Of a DNA stretch of 64,000 bases, positions 53,428 to 64,000 are shown piece by piece (position 1 is the first letter of the stretch; each line of letters begins with the position of its first letter). This stretch comes from Variovorax sp. DXTD-1 (GTDB lineage Bacteria; Pseudomonadota; Gammaproteobacteria; Burkholderiales; Burkholderiaceae_C). The stretch lies in the NCBI RefSeq assembly GCF_003984625.1, contig NZ_RWKH01000004.1, positions 1 to 64,000 on the forward strand, read 5' to 3'. The notes under the pieces are model-generated. The model ran no database searches. It was not told the DNA's origin and was given only the letters and a program-made list of their open reading frames with translations. The position numbers and the translations under genes were made by a program.

Positions 53428-55080
53428 TCAACGAGGGCTGGCGCGCTCGATGATCGAATCGAAATCGGTGCCCGCGCCCAGCGTGCCGAATGCGTTGCCC
53501 CAATCGCCGCCCAGGCGCGATGCGCAAAACGCGCCTACAACCGCGGGCGGCGCGGTCTGCGCAAGCAACGCAGCTTGCACCGCCAGGGCCACGTCCTGTG
53601 CCAGACGGCGCGCCTCGGTTTCGGAGGCCATCGCCTCGATGCGTGCAGGCAGCGCTTCGGCCAGCCGGTCGAGCGCGGCGTGCTGGCCGCGTGCAGGCGC
53701 CAGCTCTTGGGCGAGGGCCGCTACCGCATCGCCCTTGCGCAGGCCGCGCAGCATGTCGAGCGCCATGATGTTGCCCGCGCCTTCCCAGATCGAGTTGAGC
53801 GGCATCTCGCGGTAGATGCGGGCCATGGTGCCTTCGCCGCCCTCCTCCACATAGCCGTTGCCGCCCAGGCATTCCATGGTCTCTTGCGCAAAGTGGCTGC
53901 CGCGCTTGCAGATCCAGAACTTGGCGACCGGTGTGAGCAGGCGCGCCATCAGGCGCTCATGTTGGTCGCCCTGGTGGTCGAAGGCGCGGGCCAGGCGAAT
54001 CGCCAGCGCGGTCGAGGCTTCGCTTTCGAGCGCGAGGTCGGCCAGCACGTTCTTCATGAGCGGCTGCTCGACCAGCGGCTTGCCGAAGGCGGTGCGCTGC
54101 ACGGTGTGATGGATGGCCAGGCTCAGCGCCTGGCGCATCAGCCCACTGGTGCCAAGCGCGCAGTCGAGCCGCGTCATCGTGCCCATCTCGAGAATCTGCG
54201 GAATGCCTCGGCCCTCTTCGCCCACGAGCCAGGCGCTGGCGCCATGGAACTCGACCTCCGAGCTTGCGTTGGCCTTGTTGCCGAGCTTGTCCTTCAGCCG
54301 CTGGATGTGGATGGCGTTGCGCGTGCCTTCGCCCATCCACTCCGGCAGCACGCGCGGCAGGAAGAAGCAGCTCAGCCCGGCAGGCGCCTGCGCCAGCACC
54401 AGGAAGGCGTCGCACATCGGCGCCGAGAAGAACCATTTGTGCCCTGTAATGGCGTAGCGTTCGCCCCAGGCGTCGCCGCCTTCGCGCACGGCGCGGGTGG
54501 TGTTGGCCCGCACGTCGGAGCCGCCCTGCTTCTCGGTCATGCCCATGCCCATGGTCACGCCGGGTTTGTCCTTGAAGGACTTGAGCACCGGGTCGTACCA
54601 GAGACTGCCGAGCTTCGGGCCCCAGTCGGCATACACGGCCGCATTGCCGCGCAGCGCGGGCGTGGCCGCGTACGTCATCGAGATTGGGCAAAGGACCGAT
54701 GGCTCCAGCTCGGTGAAGAGCATGAAACCGGTGGCGCGCTGCACGTGCGGCGAAGCCGAAGTGCCGTTCCAGGGCGTGCCATGCAGGCCCGCGCCGACCG
54801 CGGCCTTCATCAGCGCGTGGTAGCTCGGATGGAACTCCACCTCGTCGATGCGCCGGCCGAAGCGGTCGTGCGTATGCAACTCGGGCGGGCGGGTGTTGGC
54901 GAGCCGCGCATGCGTCTGCATGCCGGCCGAGCCGAGGGTGGCACCCAGTTCATTCAGTGGTGCCAGCTGAAGCGATGGCGCATTGAACTTCAACGCATCG
55001 CGCAGGGGCCTGTTGGTTTCGAAGAGGTTGTAGTCCACCAGCGGTGCGGGCTGGTTGAATACCTCGTGCGTCGTTTCCAT
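53428..55080 (-). CDS. Acyl-CoA dehydrogenase, AidB-like
   Basis: A 550-aa flavoprotein. It begins FNQPAPLVDYNLFETNRPLRDAL, a marker of AidB-type proteins, and has the FAD site GMGMTEKQGGSDVRANTTRA and KWFFSAPMCDAFLVLAQAP. The C-terminal portion contains CLGGNGYVEEGGEGTMARIYREM. AidB in E. coli is induced by alkylating agents, but related enzymes act on isovaleryl-CoA and similar substrates. In this cluster a metabolic role is more likely. 33 bases from the CurA-like gene. Confidence 0.88.
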   Translation of the reverse strand: METTHEVFNQPAPLVDYNLFETNRPLRDALKFNAPSLQLAPLNELGATLGSAGMQTHARLANTRPPELHTHDRFGRRIDEVEFHPSYHALMKAAVGAGLHGTPWNGTSASPHVQRATGFMLFTELEPSVLCPISMTYAATPALRGNAAVYADWGPKLGSLWYDPVLKSFKDKPGVTMGMGMTEKQGGSDVRANTTRAVREGGDAWGERYAITGHKWFFSAPMCDAFLVLAQAPAGLSCFFLPRVLPEWMGEGTRNAIHIQRLKDKLGNKANASSEVEFHGASAWLVGEEGRGIPQILEMGTMTRLDCALGTSGLMRQALSLAIHHTVQRTAFGKPLVEQPLMKNVLADLALESEASTALAIRLARAFDHQGDQHERLMARLLTPVAKFWICKRGSHFAQETMECLGGNGYVEEGGEGTMARIYREMPLNSIWEGAGNIMALDMLRGLRKGDAVAALAQELAPARGQHAALDRLAEALPARIEAMASETEARRLAQDVALAVQAALLAQTAPPAVVGAFCASRLGGDWGNAFGTLGAGTDFDSIIERASPR

Positions 55081-55113
55081 AACCGGCCTCCTTGCCGTGC
55101 GTTCAGTTCATCA

Positions 55114-56130
55114 TCAGATCAGCTTGACCAGTTGCTTGCCGAAATTCTTGCCTTTGAGCAAACCCAGGAAGGCGTCAGGGGCGGACTCGATGCCCTGCGC
55201 AATCGACTCACGCGGCTTGAGCTTGCCGGCGGCCACCAGCGCGCCGAGCTCGGCCAAGGCCTCGGGCCACACTTCCATGTGCTCGCTGACGATGAAGCCT
55301 TCGATCTTCATGCGGTTGATGAGGATCAGCGCCGGGTTCGCGAGCGGCAGCGGCTGGCCGTCGTAGCCCGCGATCATTCCGCACAGTGCCACGCGCGCAA
55401 AGGCATTGGCGCGCAGCAGCACGGCGTCGAAGATATAGCCGCCCACGTTCTCGAAGTAGCCGTCGATGCCGTTCGGGCAGGCTTCCTTGAGCGCGGCGCT
55501 CATGCTCTTCACATCGGGGTGCTGGCGGTAGTCGATGCAGGCGTCGAAGCCCAGTTCGTCGGTCACGTACTTGCACTTGTCGGGGCCGCCCGCTATGCCG
55601 ACGACCCGGCAGCCGCGCGCCTTGGCCAGCGCGCCGAACGCGCTGCCCACTGCGCCGCTGGCGGCGGTAACCACCATCGTCTCGCCGGCCTTCGGGGCAA
55701 TGATCTTTACCAGCCCATACCAGGCCGTGACGCCCGGCATGCCGACCGCGCCGAGGTAGTGCGACAGCGGCACGCGGGTGGTGTCGACCTTCTTCAGCGC
55801 GCCGGGCTGCGATGCATCGACCACGCTGTATTCCTGCCAGCCGCCAAAGCCCACGACCTTGTCGCCGGGAGTGAACTTGGGATGCCTGCTTTCCACCACT
55901 TCACCGGCGGTGCCGCCCTGCATCACCTGGCCGAGCGGCTGGGGCTGCGCATAGCTCTTGGAGTCGTTCATGCGGCCGCGCATGTACGGGTCCAGGCTCA
56001 TGTAGTGGTGGCGCACCAGCACCTGGTTCTCGGCCAGCGCCGGCGTTTCGGCGGTCACGAGCTTGAAGTTGCTGGCAACGGCTTCGCCATCGGGGCGGTT
56101 GTCGAGGTGGATCTGCTTGTTGGTGGGCAT
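55114..56130 (-). CDS. NADP-dependent oxidoreductase, CurA/leukotriene-B4 dehydrogenase type
   Basis: A 338-aa zinc-free medium-chain reductase. NADPH-binding turn is VTAASGAVGSAFGALAKARG; also LVRHHYMSLDPYMRGRMND and GYFENVGGYIFDAVLLRANAF, both typical. It reduces conjugated double bonds of enones. Start at ATG 56130 after GGAG. It is part of the minus-strand cluster (33 bases to each neighbour). Confidence 0.92.
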   Translation of the reverse strand: MPTNKQIHLDNRPDGEAVASNFKLVTAETPALAENQVLVRHHYMSLDPYMRGRMNDSKSYAQPQPLGQVMQGGTAGEVVESRHPKFTPGDKVVGFGGWQEYSVVDASQPGALKKVDTTRVPLSHYLGAVGMPGVTAWYGLVKIIAPKAGETMVVTAASGAVGSAFGALAKARGCRVVGIAGGPDKCKYVTDELGFDACIDYRQHPDVKSMSAALKEACPNGIDGYFENVGGYIFDAVLLRANAFARVALCGMIAGYDGQPLPLANPALILINRMKIEGFIVSEHMEVWPEALAELGALVAAGKLKPRESIAQGIESAPDAFLGLLKGKNFGKQLVKLI

Positions 56131-56163
56131 GTATGGGCTCCTGGAGATTCGTTCGGTGGTCGG

Positions 56164-56625
56164 TCAGTCGGTCGAAGGCGGGCGCATCGCGTTCGCGCTG
56201 GCGGGCCCTGTAGGCAGCCGGCGCTTCACGTACTTGAAGGTGCCGGTGGCATGGGCGCACACGCGTTCCTGCTCGTCGTAGATCTTGGCTTCTGTAAAAG
56301 CCAGCGTCGCGGTGCGATGAATGAGCGTGCCGCGCGCGTGCAAGGGGCCGACCGAAGGCTGCATGAAGCTGGTCTTCATCTCGATGGTGACCACGCCGGT
56401 TTCGGGCGCCACGCTGCGCGCTGCAGCCGCCATGGTGATGTCGAGCAGCGTCATGCAGGCGCCGCCGTGGGTCACGTCGAAGGTGTTCAGATGCTCGGGC
56501 TTGGCGGTGTAGACGATCTCGGACTCGCCGCCCTCGAACCTGGTGAGCTCGAAGCCCAGGTGGCGCGCGAACGGAATCTGGCTCGTGTACGAGCGGATGT
56601 TGATGTCGGTGGAGTCTTCAGTCAT
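56164..56625 (-). CDS. PaaI-family hotdog thioesterase
   Basis: A 153-aa acyl-CoA thioesterase of the PaaI group. The catalytic helix is HGGACMTLLDITMAAAARS, followed by ETGVVTIEMKTSFMQPSVG and GTLIHRTATLAFTEAKIYDEQ. It removes CoA from acyl- or aryl-acyl-CoA dead ends. It ends 33 bases before the CurA-like gene and starts 12 bases after the SDR gene. Confidence 0.9.
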   Translation of the reverse strand: MTEDSTDINIRSYTSQIPFARHLGFELTRFEGGESEIVYTAKPEHLNTFDVTHGGACMTLLDITMAAAARSVAPETGVVTIEMKTSFMQPSVGPLHARGTLIHRTATLAFTEAKIYDEQERVCAHATGTFKYVKRRLPTGPASANAMRPPSTD

Positions 56626-56637
56626 TACGCACCAAGC

Positions 56638-57432
56638 TTACGCACCAAGCACCACGCTCACACCGCCGTCCACTGCGAGCCACTGCCCCGTGATGTGCTT
56701 GCCGGCATCGCTTGCGTACAGCAGCGTCAAGCCTTTCAGGTCTTCTTCGTCGCCAAGGCGGCCGAGCGGCGCATGCGAGGCCATCTTTTCCTCGCCCAGC
56801 GACTTGATCAGGCCGGCGGCCATCTTCGTCATGAAGAAGCCGGGGCAGATCGCGTTCACGTTGATGTTGTACTTGCCCCATTCGGCGGCCAGCGTGCGCG
56901 TGAAGCCGATCACCGCCGTCTTCGAGGTGTTGTAGGCCAGCGTCTGCATCTCGGGCGGGTTGCCGTTCAGGCCCGCGATGGACGCGATGTTGATGATGCG
57001 GCCCGTCTTCTTGGGAATCATGTAGCTGTTGGCGACATGCTGCGACAGGATGAAATAGCCGCGCACGTTGAGGTTCATCACCTTGTCCCACGCCTCGACG
57101 GGGTGGCTCTCGGCCGGCGCGCCCCAGCTGGCACCCGCGTTGTTCACGAGGATGTCGATGGCGCCCATGCGCTGCAGCGTTTCATCGGCCAGGCGGCGCG
57201 TGTCTTCTTCCTTCGAGCAATCGGCGGCGATCCAGCGCGCATCGATGCCGGCCGATTGCAGCTCGGCCGCGGCCTGCTCCAGGTCTTCGGCCTTGCGCGA
57301 ACTCAGCATGATCTTCGCGCCCGCCTCGCCCAGCGCATGCGCCATCTGCAGGCCAAGGCCACGCGAGCCGCCGGTGATGAGGGCGGTCTTGCCGGTAAGG
57401 TCGAACAGCTGCTTGGTGGTGCGAGGGGTCAT
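56638..57432 (-). CDS. SDR family oxidoreductase
   Basis: A 264-aa short-chain dehydrogenase. Cofactor site TGGSRGLG with LSSRKAED after the second strand (Arg suggests NADP), NNAGASWG, Ser in NIASIAG and YxxxK in YNTSKTAV. It resembles RhlG and gluconate-5-dehydrogenase relatives. It is likely a 3-oxoacyl or 3-hydroxyacyl reductase in this cluster. A 40-bp gap separates it from the small membrane protein gene. Confidence 0.9.
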   Translation of the reverse strand: MTPRTTKQLFDLTGKTALITGGSRGLGLQMAHALGEAGAKIMLSSRKAEDLEQAAAELQSAGIDARWIAADCSKEEDTRRLADETLQRMGAIDILVNNAGASWGAPAESHPVEAWDKVMNLNVRGYFILSQHVANSYMIPKKTGRIINIASIAGLNGNPPEMQTLAYNTSKTAVIGFTRTLAAEWGKYNINVNAICPGFFMTKMAAGLIKSLGEEKMASHAPLGRLGDEEDLKGLTLLYASDAGKHITGQWLAVDGGVSVVLGA

Positions 57433-57472
57433 TGGGTGTCTCCGGTTTTCAGATATTCAGTTGTGATGGCTG

Positions 57473-57721
57473 CTACTTGTCACCCAGCCGCGACCGCACA
57501 TAAATGAGCACCACGCCCACGAGCGCAACCACCGCGCCGGGCACGGCCATCGACCAGCCGAGCGCGGGCTCTGTGCGGCCCGTGGCAATGCCCAGGATCA
57601 CGACAAACAGGCCGCCGTAGATCAGGATCCAGATCCACTTCTCGAGCCGCGCGTGCGGCTTGGGTGGCTTGGGTGGCTTGGCGGGGTTGGGGGTGTTGTT
57701 GTTGGGGGCGGCGTTGGCCAT
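57473..57721 (-). CDS. Small two-helix membrane protein
   Basis: An 82-aa protein. The N-terminus is Asn/Pro/Lys-rich (NNNTPNPAKPPKPPKPHARL) and cytoplasmic; two helices follow at about 30-47 and 56-76. No family recognised. ATG 57721, or TTG 57727, overlaps the acyl-CoA dehydrogenase stop, so it is coupled to it. Possibly a membrane anchor for the acyl-CoA enzymes, but this is speculation. Confidence 0.7.
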   Translation of the reverse strand: MANAAPNNNTPNPAKPPKPPKPHARLEKWIWILIYGGLFVVILGIATGRTEPALGWSMAVPGAVVALVGVVLIYVRSRLGDK

Positions 57722-57723
57722 CT

Positions 57724-59577
<1,854 letters not shown>

Positions 59578-59597
59578 GATCGGATCTCGATGTTGAG

Positions 59598-59706
59598 GCT
59601 ACCGGCTTTGACCGGTAGCGCTCGTCGGCCGGCGGAGCCAGGCCCGTTCGTGAAACACCGCGGAACCGGCTTTGCCGGGCCGCCGGTGTTGCCCCCGGAA
59701 GGGGGT
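59598..59706 (-). other. Structured intergenic segment (nested hairpins)
   Basis: Between the thiolase stop and the acyl-CoA dehydrogenase start: GCTACCGG-CTTTGA-CCGGTAGC (59598-59619, 8-bp perfect stem), then a longer nested stem (59654-59690) and CCCCC-GGAA-GGGGG (59692-59705). No T tract. It could slow transcription, protect an mRNA end or be one copy of a genome-wide repeat; only one copy is in this window. Confidence 0.5.
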
Positions 59707-59747
59707 TGGCGGAGGCGACACGCAGTGCGCCGCAGACTGGGGGAGAG

Positions 59748-60923
59748 TCAAATGATTTCGAAGACGCCCGCTGCACCCATGCCGCCGCCAATGCACATCG
59801 TGACCAGCACTTTCTTCGCGCCGCGGCGCTTGCCTTCGATGAGCGCGTGGCCCGTCAGGCGCTGTCCGCTCACGCCGTACGGGTGGCCCACGGCGATGGC
59901 GCCGCCGTCCACGTTCAGGCGGTCGCCCGGAATGCCGAGCTTGTCGCGGCAGTAGATCACCTGCACGGCGAAGGCTTCGTTCAGTTCCCACAGGTCGATG
60001 TCGTTGACCGTGAGGCCCAGGCGCTTGAGCACCTTCGGAATCGCGAAGACCGGGCCGATGCCCATTTCGTCGGGCTCGCAGCCGGCCACGGCAAAGCCGA
60101 GGAAGCGGCCGATCGGCTTCAGGCCCTTTTGCTGGGCGTACTTCTCGTCGACCACCACGCAGGCGCCTCCGCCGTCGGAGAACTGGCTGGCATTGCCGGC
60201 CGAGATGAGGCCGCCGGGCAGTGCCGGGCGAATGCCGCTGATGCCTTCCTTGGTGGTGCCGGCGCGAATGCCTTCGTCGTTCTCGACGGTGACTTCGCGG
60301 GTAGCAAGGCCCATCACGGGGTCGGCCACGCCGGCCAGCACGGTAATGGGGGCGATCTCGTCCTTGAAGCGGCCGGCTTCGAGCGCAGCGGTGGCCTTCT
60401 GCTGGCTGGCGGCGCCGTACTCGTCCATGGCGTCGCGGCCGATGTTGTAGCGCTTGGCGACCTGCTCGGCCGTTTGCAGCATGTTCCAGTAGATCTCGGG
60501 CTTGTGCTTCACGAGCCAGGGGTCGGCCAGCATGTGCTTGTTGGCTTCGTTCTGCACGCACGAAATGCTCTCGACGCCGCCGGCCACGTACACCTCGCCT
60601 TCGCCCGCGATGATGCGCTGCGCGGCGGTGGCAATGGTCTGCAGGCCCGAGGAGCAGAAGCGGTTGATCGTCATGCCCGAGGTGGTGACCGGACAACCGG
60701 CGCGCAGCGCGATCTGGCGTGCGATGTTGGAGCCGGTGGCGCCTTCGGGCGTTGCGCAGCCCATGATCACGTCATCGACTTCGGCGGCTTCGATGCCGGC
60801 GCGCGAGATGGCGTGCTGCACCGCATGGCCGCCGAGCGTGGCGCCGTGCGTCATGTTGAAGGCACCCTTCCAGCTCTTCGCGAGCGGCGTGCGGGCAGTG
60901 GAAACAATGACGGCGCTGGTCAT
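59748..60923 (-). CDS. Acetyl-CoA C-acyltransferase (thiolase)
   Basis: A 391-aa thiolase, normal length. Nucleophile Cys is in [10 protein letters not shown] (near residue 90), the conserved His in [20 protein letters not shown], and the second Cys in [11 protein letters not shown]. It splits 3-ketoacyl-CoA into acetyl-CoA and a shortened acyl-CoA, or runs in reverse. It probably works with the FadB/J-like protein two genes upstream. Confidence 0.94.
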   Translation of the reverse strand: MTSAVIVSTARTPLAKSWKGAFNMTHGATLGGHAVQHAISRAGIEAAEVDDVIMGCATPEGATGSNIARQIALRAGCPVTTSGMTINRFCSSGLQTIATAAQRIIAGEGEVYVAGGVESISCVQNEANKHMLADPWLVKHKPEIYWNMLQTAEQVAKRYNIGRDAMDEYGAASQQKATAALEAGRFKDEIAPITVLAGVADPVMGLATREVTVENDEGIRAGTTKEGISGIRPALPGGLISAGNASQFSDGGGACVVVDEKYAQQKGLKPIGRFLGFAVAGCEPDEMGIGPVFAIPKVLKRLGLTVNDIDLWELNEAFAVQVIYCRDKLGIPGDRLNVDGGAIAVGHPYGVSGQRLTGHALIEGKRRGAKKVLVTMCIGGGMGAAGVFEII

Positions 60924-60966
60924 GGTGAGGTCCTTTGAAGATGGAAGGGAAAAAGAGTTGTTGTCG

Positions 60967-62442
60967 TCATTGCGCCGGCGCAGCGTTGGTGTTGCGCAGG
61001 AGCTGGTGATAGAAGCCGATCATCTCGCCGTAGTTGGAGATGGCGAGGCGTTCGTTGTTGCCGTGGAAGCGCGCGAGGTCTTCGCTCTTCATGCGGAACG
61101 GCGAAAAGCGGTAGACGGCGTCGCTCACCAGGCTGAAGTGGCGCGAATCGGTGGCGGCGGTCATGAGGCCGGGGGCCACTACCACATCGGGGAACGACTG
61201 GCGCACCGCCTGCTGGATGGCGCGGTAGCCCGTGCTGTCGGTCGGCGAGACCGGAGACGGCTCGGAGTTGCCGGGGTAGCGCTTGATCTGGATCTCGTCG
61301 TTGCCGAGTGCCTTGCGCAGATGCGCCTCTACGCTGTCGATGCTGTCGCCCGGCAGGATGCGGAAGTTGACGGCAGCCTCGGCACGGCCGGGCAGCACGT
61401 TGTCCTTGTTGCCGGCGCGCACGATGGTCAATGCGGTGGTCGTGCGAAGCATGGCGTTGCTGCTCGGGCTCTTCTGGAGTTGGCTGCGCACCAGTGGTTC
61501 GGTGAGCCACAGGTTGCAGAGCATCACGCGGTTCATGCTGCTCATCTCCGGCGCGAGGGCACCGAACATCTGGGCTGCCACGCCTTTGATGCCGCCGGGC
61601 ATCGGGTTGGCTTCAAGCCGTGCAAGCGCGGCGCTCATGCTGCCGATGGCACTGCGCTGCGGTGGCATCGACGAGTGGCCGGGGGCGGTGTCGAGCGAAA
61701 GAAAGAAGGTGCCATAGCCCTTCTCGGCCAGGCCGATGAGCGCAGCCGGTTTCGAAAGGCCGGGCAGCACGCCGTCGAGAATCAGCAGGCCTTCATCGAG
61801 CACCCAATCGAGGCGCACGTTGCGCGACTTCAGCAGCTCGGCAATCGGCCGCGCACCGCGCAGGCCGCTCACCTCTTCGTCATCGCCCATCACGAGATAC
61901 ACGGTCTGCTTGGGCTTGTAGCCGCTGCCGATCAGCAGCTCGATGGCTTCCATCTGCGCGAACAGGTTGCTCTTGTTGTCGAGCGTGCCGCGGCCCCAGA
62001 CGAAGCCGTCCTTGATCTCGCCGGCGAAGGGGTCGACCGTCCAGGCCTTCTCGGTGCCGGGCGCAATGGGCACCATGTCCTGGTGCGCCATCAGCGCGAT
62101 GGGCTTGGCCGAGGCGTCGGTGCCAGTCCATGTGTAGAGCAGCGCCCGCTGCCCCACCACTTCCTTCTTGAGGGTGGCGTGGACCTTGGGGAACTGCTGT
62201 TCGAGGTAGGCGTGCAGCTTGTCGAACTCGGCCAGGTTGGCGGCCGGATCGTCGAGGCTGGACACCGTGCGGATCGGAATCGCGCCGGCCAGCCGCTTGG
62301 CTGCGGCCTGCAGGTCCATCTCGAGTTTGGGTGCGGGCGCCACCGCCAGCTGCTGCGATGGCGTGGTCCAGGTCTTGACCGCCACGGCCGCCACCAGTGC
62401 CACAAGCACCAGCAGCAGCCCGAGAAAGATGCGTTTCAACAT
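60967..62442 (-). CDS. M20 family metallopeptidase with N-terminal membrane anchor
   Basis: A 491-aa protein. One N-terminal hydrophobic segment ([18 protein letters not shown]) exports or anchors it. Zinc ligands and base: HQD in [27 protein letters not shown], and the Glu pair in MGDDEEVSG; the last His is in the [21 protein letters not shown] region. It resembles carboxypeptidase S and PM20D1, which act on N-acyl amino acids. In a fatty-acid cluster, release of acyl chains from N-acyl amino acids is an attractive but untested idea. 26-43 bases from both neighbours. Confidence 0.88.
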   Translation of the reverse strand: MLKRIFLGLLLVLVALVAAVAVKTWTTPSQQLAVAPAPKLEMDLQAAAKRLAGAIPIRTVSSLDDPAANLAEFDKLHAYLEQQFPKVHATLKKEVVGQRALLYTWTGTDASAKPIALMAHQDMVPIAPGTEKAWTVDPFAGEIKDGFVWGRGTLDNKSNLFAQMEAIELLIGSGYKPKQTVYLVMGDDEEVSGLRGARPIAELLKSRNVRLDWVLDEGLLILDGVLPGLSKPAALIGLAEKGYGTFFLSLDTAPGHSSMPPQRSAIGSMSAALARLEANPMPGGIKGVAAQMFGALAPEMSSMNRVMLCNLWLTEPLVRSQLQKSPSSNAMLRTTTALTIVRAGNKDNVLPGRAEAAVNFRILPGDSIDSVEAHLRKALGNDEIQIKRYPGNSEPSPVSPTDSTGYRAIQQAVRQSFPDVVVAPGLMTAATDSRHFSLVSDAVYRFSPFRMKSEDLARFHGNNERLAISNYGEMIGFYHQLLRNTNAAPAQ

Positions 62443-62468
62443 AGGCGGTCAGGGTTCCGGGCCTGCTG

Positions 62469-64000
62469 TCAACTGAACTGCTTGCCTTCGGCGACCAGTT
62501 TCTGGATCAGCGGCGCGGGCTGCCAGAACTCGGCGTCGTCGCGCGGGTTCCTGGCAAAGCGCTTCATGGTTTCGGCCACGTTGTAGAGGCCGACCTGCGA
62601 TGCGTAGTGCATCGGGCCGCCGCGCCAGATCGGGAAGCCATAGCCGGTGAGGTACACCATGTCGATGTCGCCCGACTTGGAAGCGATGCCGTCTTCCAGG
62701 ATGTGCGCGCCTTCGTTCACGAGGGCATACACCAGGCGTTGCACGATTTCTTCGTCGGAGATCTTGCGCGGCGTGATGCCCAGTTCCTTGCGATGGTCCT
62801 CGATCATCCTGTTGACGAGATCCGACGGAATTGCATCGCGCTTGCCGGCCTGGTAGTCGTACCACCCCGCCCCGGTCTTCTGGCCGAAGCGGCCCAGCTC
62901 GCACAGCTTGTCGGCGGTGCGGCTGTACTTCATGTTCGGATGCTCCACGGCGCGGCGCTTGCGAATGGCCCAGCCGATGTCGTTGCCGGCCAGGTCGCCC
63001 ATGCGAAACGGGCCCATGGCAAAACCGAACTTCTCGACGGCCTTGTCGACCTGCTGCGGCGTGGCGCCTTCGTCCAGCAGGAAGCCGGCCTGGCGCGAGT
63101 ACTGCTCGATCATGCGGTTGCCGATGAAGCCGTCGCACACGCCCGAGACCACCGCCGTCTTCTTGATCTTCTTGCCAATGTCCATGACGGTGGCGAGAAC
63201 ATCCTTGGCCGTTTGCTTGCCGCGCACCACTTCGAGCAGCTTCATCACGTTGGCGGGGCTGAAGAAGTGCATGCCGACCACGTCCTGCGGACGCTCGGTG
63301 AACGATGCGATCTTGTCGACGTCGAGCGTCGATGTGTTGGAAGCCAGGATGGCGCCCTTCTTGGCCACGCGGTCGAGCTCCTTGAACACCTTCTCCTTCA
63401 CGCCGAGTTCCTCGAACACGGCTTCGATGATCAGGTCGGCGTCCTTCAGGTCGTCGTAGCTCAGCGTGGTGCTCAAAAGCGCCATGCGCTGCTCGTACTT
63501 GTCCTGCTTGAGCTTGCCCTTCTTGACCTGGGCTTCGTAGTTCTTCTTGATGGTGGCAACGCCGCGGTCAAGCGCCTCTTGCTTCATCTCGAGAATCTTC
63601 ACGGGGATGCCCGCGTTCAGGAAGTTCATCGAAATGCCGCCGCCCATGGTGCCGGCGCCGATCACGCCGACCGACTTGACTTCGCGCTTGGGCGTGTCGT
63701 CGGCCACGTCGGGAATCTTGGATGCCGCGCGCTCGGCCATGAACAGGTGGCGCAGGGCCAGCGATTCGGGCGTGAACATGAGTGCGGTGAAAAGACGGCG
63801 CTCTTCGGCCATGCCCTCGTCGAACTTCATCTTGGTTGCGGCCTGCACGGCATCGACGCATTTCAGCGGCGCCGGGTAGTTCTTCGACATGCCGCCGACC
63901 ATGTTCTTGGCGAACTGGAAGTAGGCGTCGCCCTGCGGATGCTTGCAAGGCAGATTGCGTACCAGCGGCAGTGCTTCACCGGTCTTGCCCGCGACGCTCT
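62469..64000 (-). CDS. 3-hydroxyacyl-CoA dehydrogenase / enoyl-CoA hydratase (FadB/FadJ-like), 5' part missing
   Basis: The visible 510 codons are open to the window edge, so the N-terminal hydratase half is outside. NAD site: VKSVGVIGAGTMGGGIS. Catalytic His and Glu are in VVGMHFFSPANVMKLLEVV; ISSNTSTL-like ASNTSTLDVDKI precedes it. C-terminal dehydrogenase repeats are complete, with FMKRFARNPRDDAEFW-like end. It catalyses hydration of enoyl-CoA and oxidation of 3-hydroxyacyl-CoA. The first gene of the cluster seen here; its own start lies beyond base 64000. Confidence 0.93.
   Translation of the reverse strand, partial: SVAGKTGEALPLVRNLPCKHPQGDAYFQFAKNMVGGMSKNYPAPLKCVDAVQAATKMKFDEGMAEERRLFTALMFTPESLALRHLFMAERAASKIPDVADDTPKREVKSVGVIGAGTMGGGISMNFLNAGIPVKILEMKQEALDRGVATIKKNYEAQVKKGKLKQDKYEQRMALLSTTLSYDDLKDADLIIEAVFEELGVKEKVFKELDRVAKKGAILASNTSTLDVDKIASFTERPQDVVGMHFFSPANVMKLLEVVRGKQTAKDVLATVMDIGKKIKKTAVVSGVCDGFIGNRMIEQYSRQAGFLLDEGATPQQVDKAVEKFGFAMGPFRMGDLAGNDIGWAIRKRRAVEHPNMKYSRTADKLCELGRFGQKTGAGWYDYQAGKRDAIPSDLVNRMIEDHRKELGITPRKISDEEIVQRLVYALVNEGAHILEDGIASKSGDIDMVYLTGYGFPIWRGGPMHYASQVGLYNVAETMKRFARNPRDDAEFWQPAPLIQKLVAEGKQFS

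Noticed and set aside
52360-57507. A plus-strand frame of about 1700 codons across the beta-oxidation cluster
   Set aside because: It lies opposite five well-recognised minus-strand enzymes and has no motif of its own; long open antisense frames are expected at this GC content.

Overview
The window is GC-rich DNA, about two-thirds G+C by eye, packed on both strands with stop/start overlaps between neighbours. Gene content fits a soil or plant-associated betaproteobacterium of the Comamonadaceae, most likely Variovorax. The pointers are lone Bug/TctC binding proteins, many acyl-CoA enzymes, a split PqiA system, an orphan vgrG island and small structured intergenic repeats. This placement rests on gene content only. 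I see no rRNA, tRNA, CRISPR array or insertion sequence.

Layout. 46-4142: a terminator of an upstream gene, a lipoprotein, a thioesterase-acetyltransferase fusion, an esterase and an iron-dependent alcohol dehydrogenase. 4143-4551: a gene-free stretch with two inverted copies of a structured repeat; a third copy lies at 44759-44880. 4552-12265: a type VI secretion delivery module (VgrG, a membrane protein, a DUF2169-pentapeptide protein, a second pentapeptide protein, DUF3540, and a DUF4150 PAAR-like tip) with no recognisable toxin. 12272-16834 (minus): a Bug-type binding protein, a patatin-like phospholipase and Tex. 17023-25549 (plus): an UxuR/ExuR-like regulator followed by a sugar-acid operon.

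The sugar-acid operon encodes two paralogous binding proteins, two permeases and an ATPase of the polar amino-acid ABC class. These are followed by an L-idonate/L-gulonate 5-dehydrogenase, a ManD-type mannonate dehydratase and a fructuronate-reductase-like enzyme. Together they make a coherent route from L-gulonate or L-idonate to 2-keto-3-deoxygluconate. UxuR-like operator sequence lies in front of the regulator.

25588-28827 holds a GIY-YIG-like gene behind twin TACCCGG(G/A)TA boxes, a truncated MarR, DUF2239 and a MATE pump. 28846-36800 (minus) is an envelope and efflux block: a DHA2 pump, pqiC, pqiB, two pqiA halves and two further MFS pumps. 37014-38449 has two small membrane proteins and an alkylguanine methyltransferase. 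38481-44712 is a putative 2-hydroxyacid/glyoxylate locus: a GntR regulator and an FAD/Fe-S dehydrogenase diverge from an aminotransferase and a Bug protein, with two identical 14-bp operator candidates between them.

44902-50716 holds a hydratase and two divergent LysR units, one next to an MFS pump and aldo/keto reductase and the other next to an azoreductase. 50764-64000 (minus) is mostly a beta-oxidation cluster: FadB/J-like enzyme (cut by the window end), thiolase, two acyl-CoA dehydrogenases, a hotdog thioesterase, SDRs, a CurA-like reductase, a GST and an M20 peptidase.
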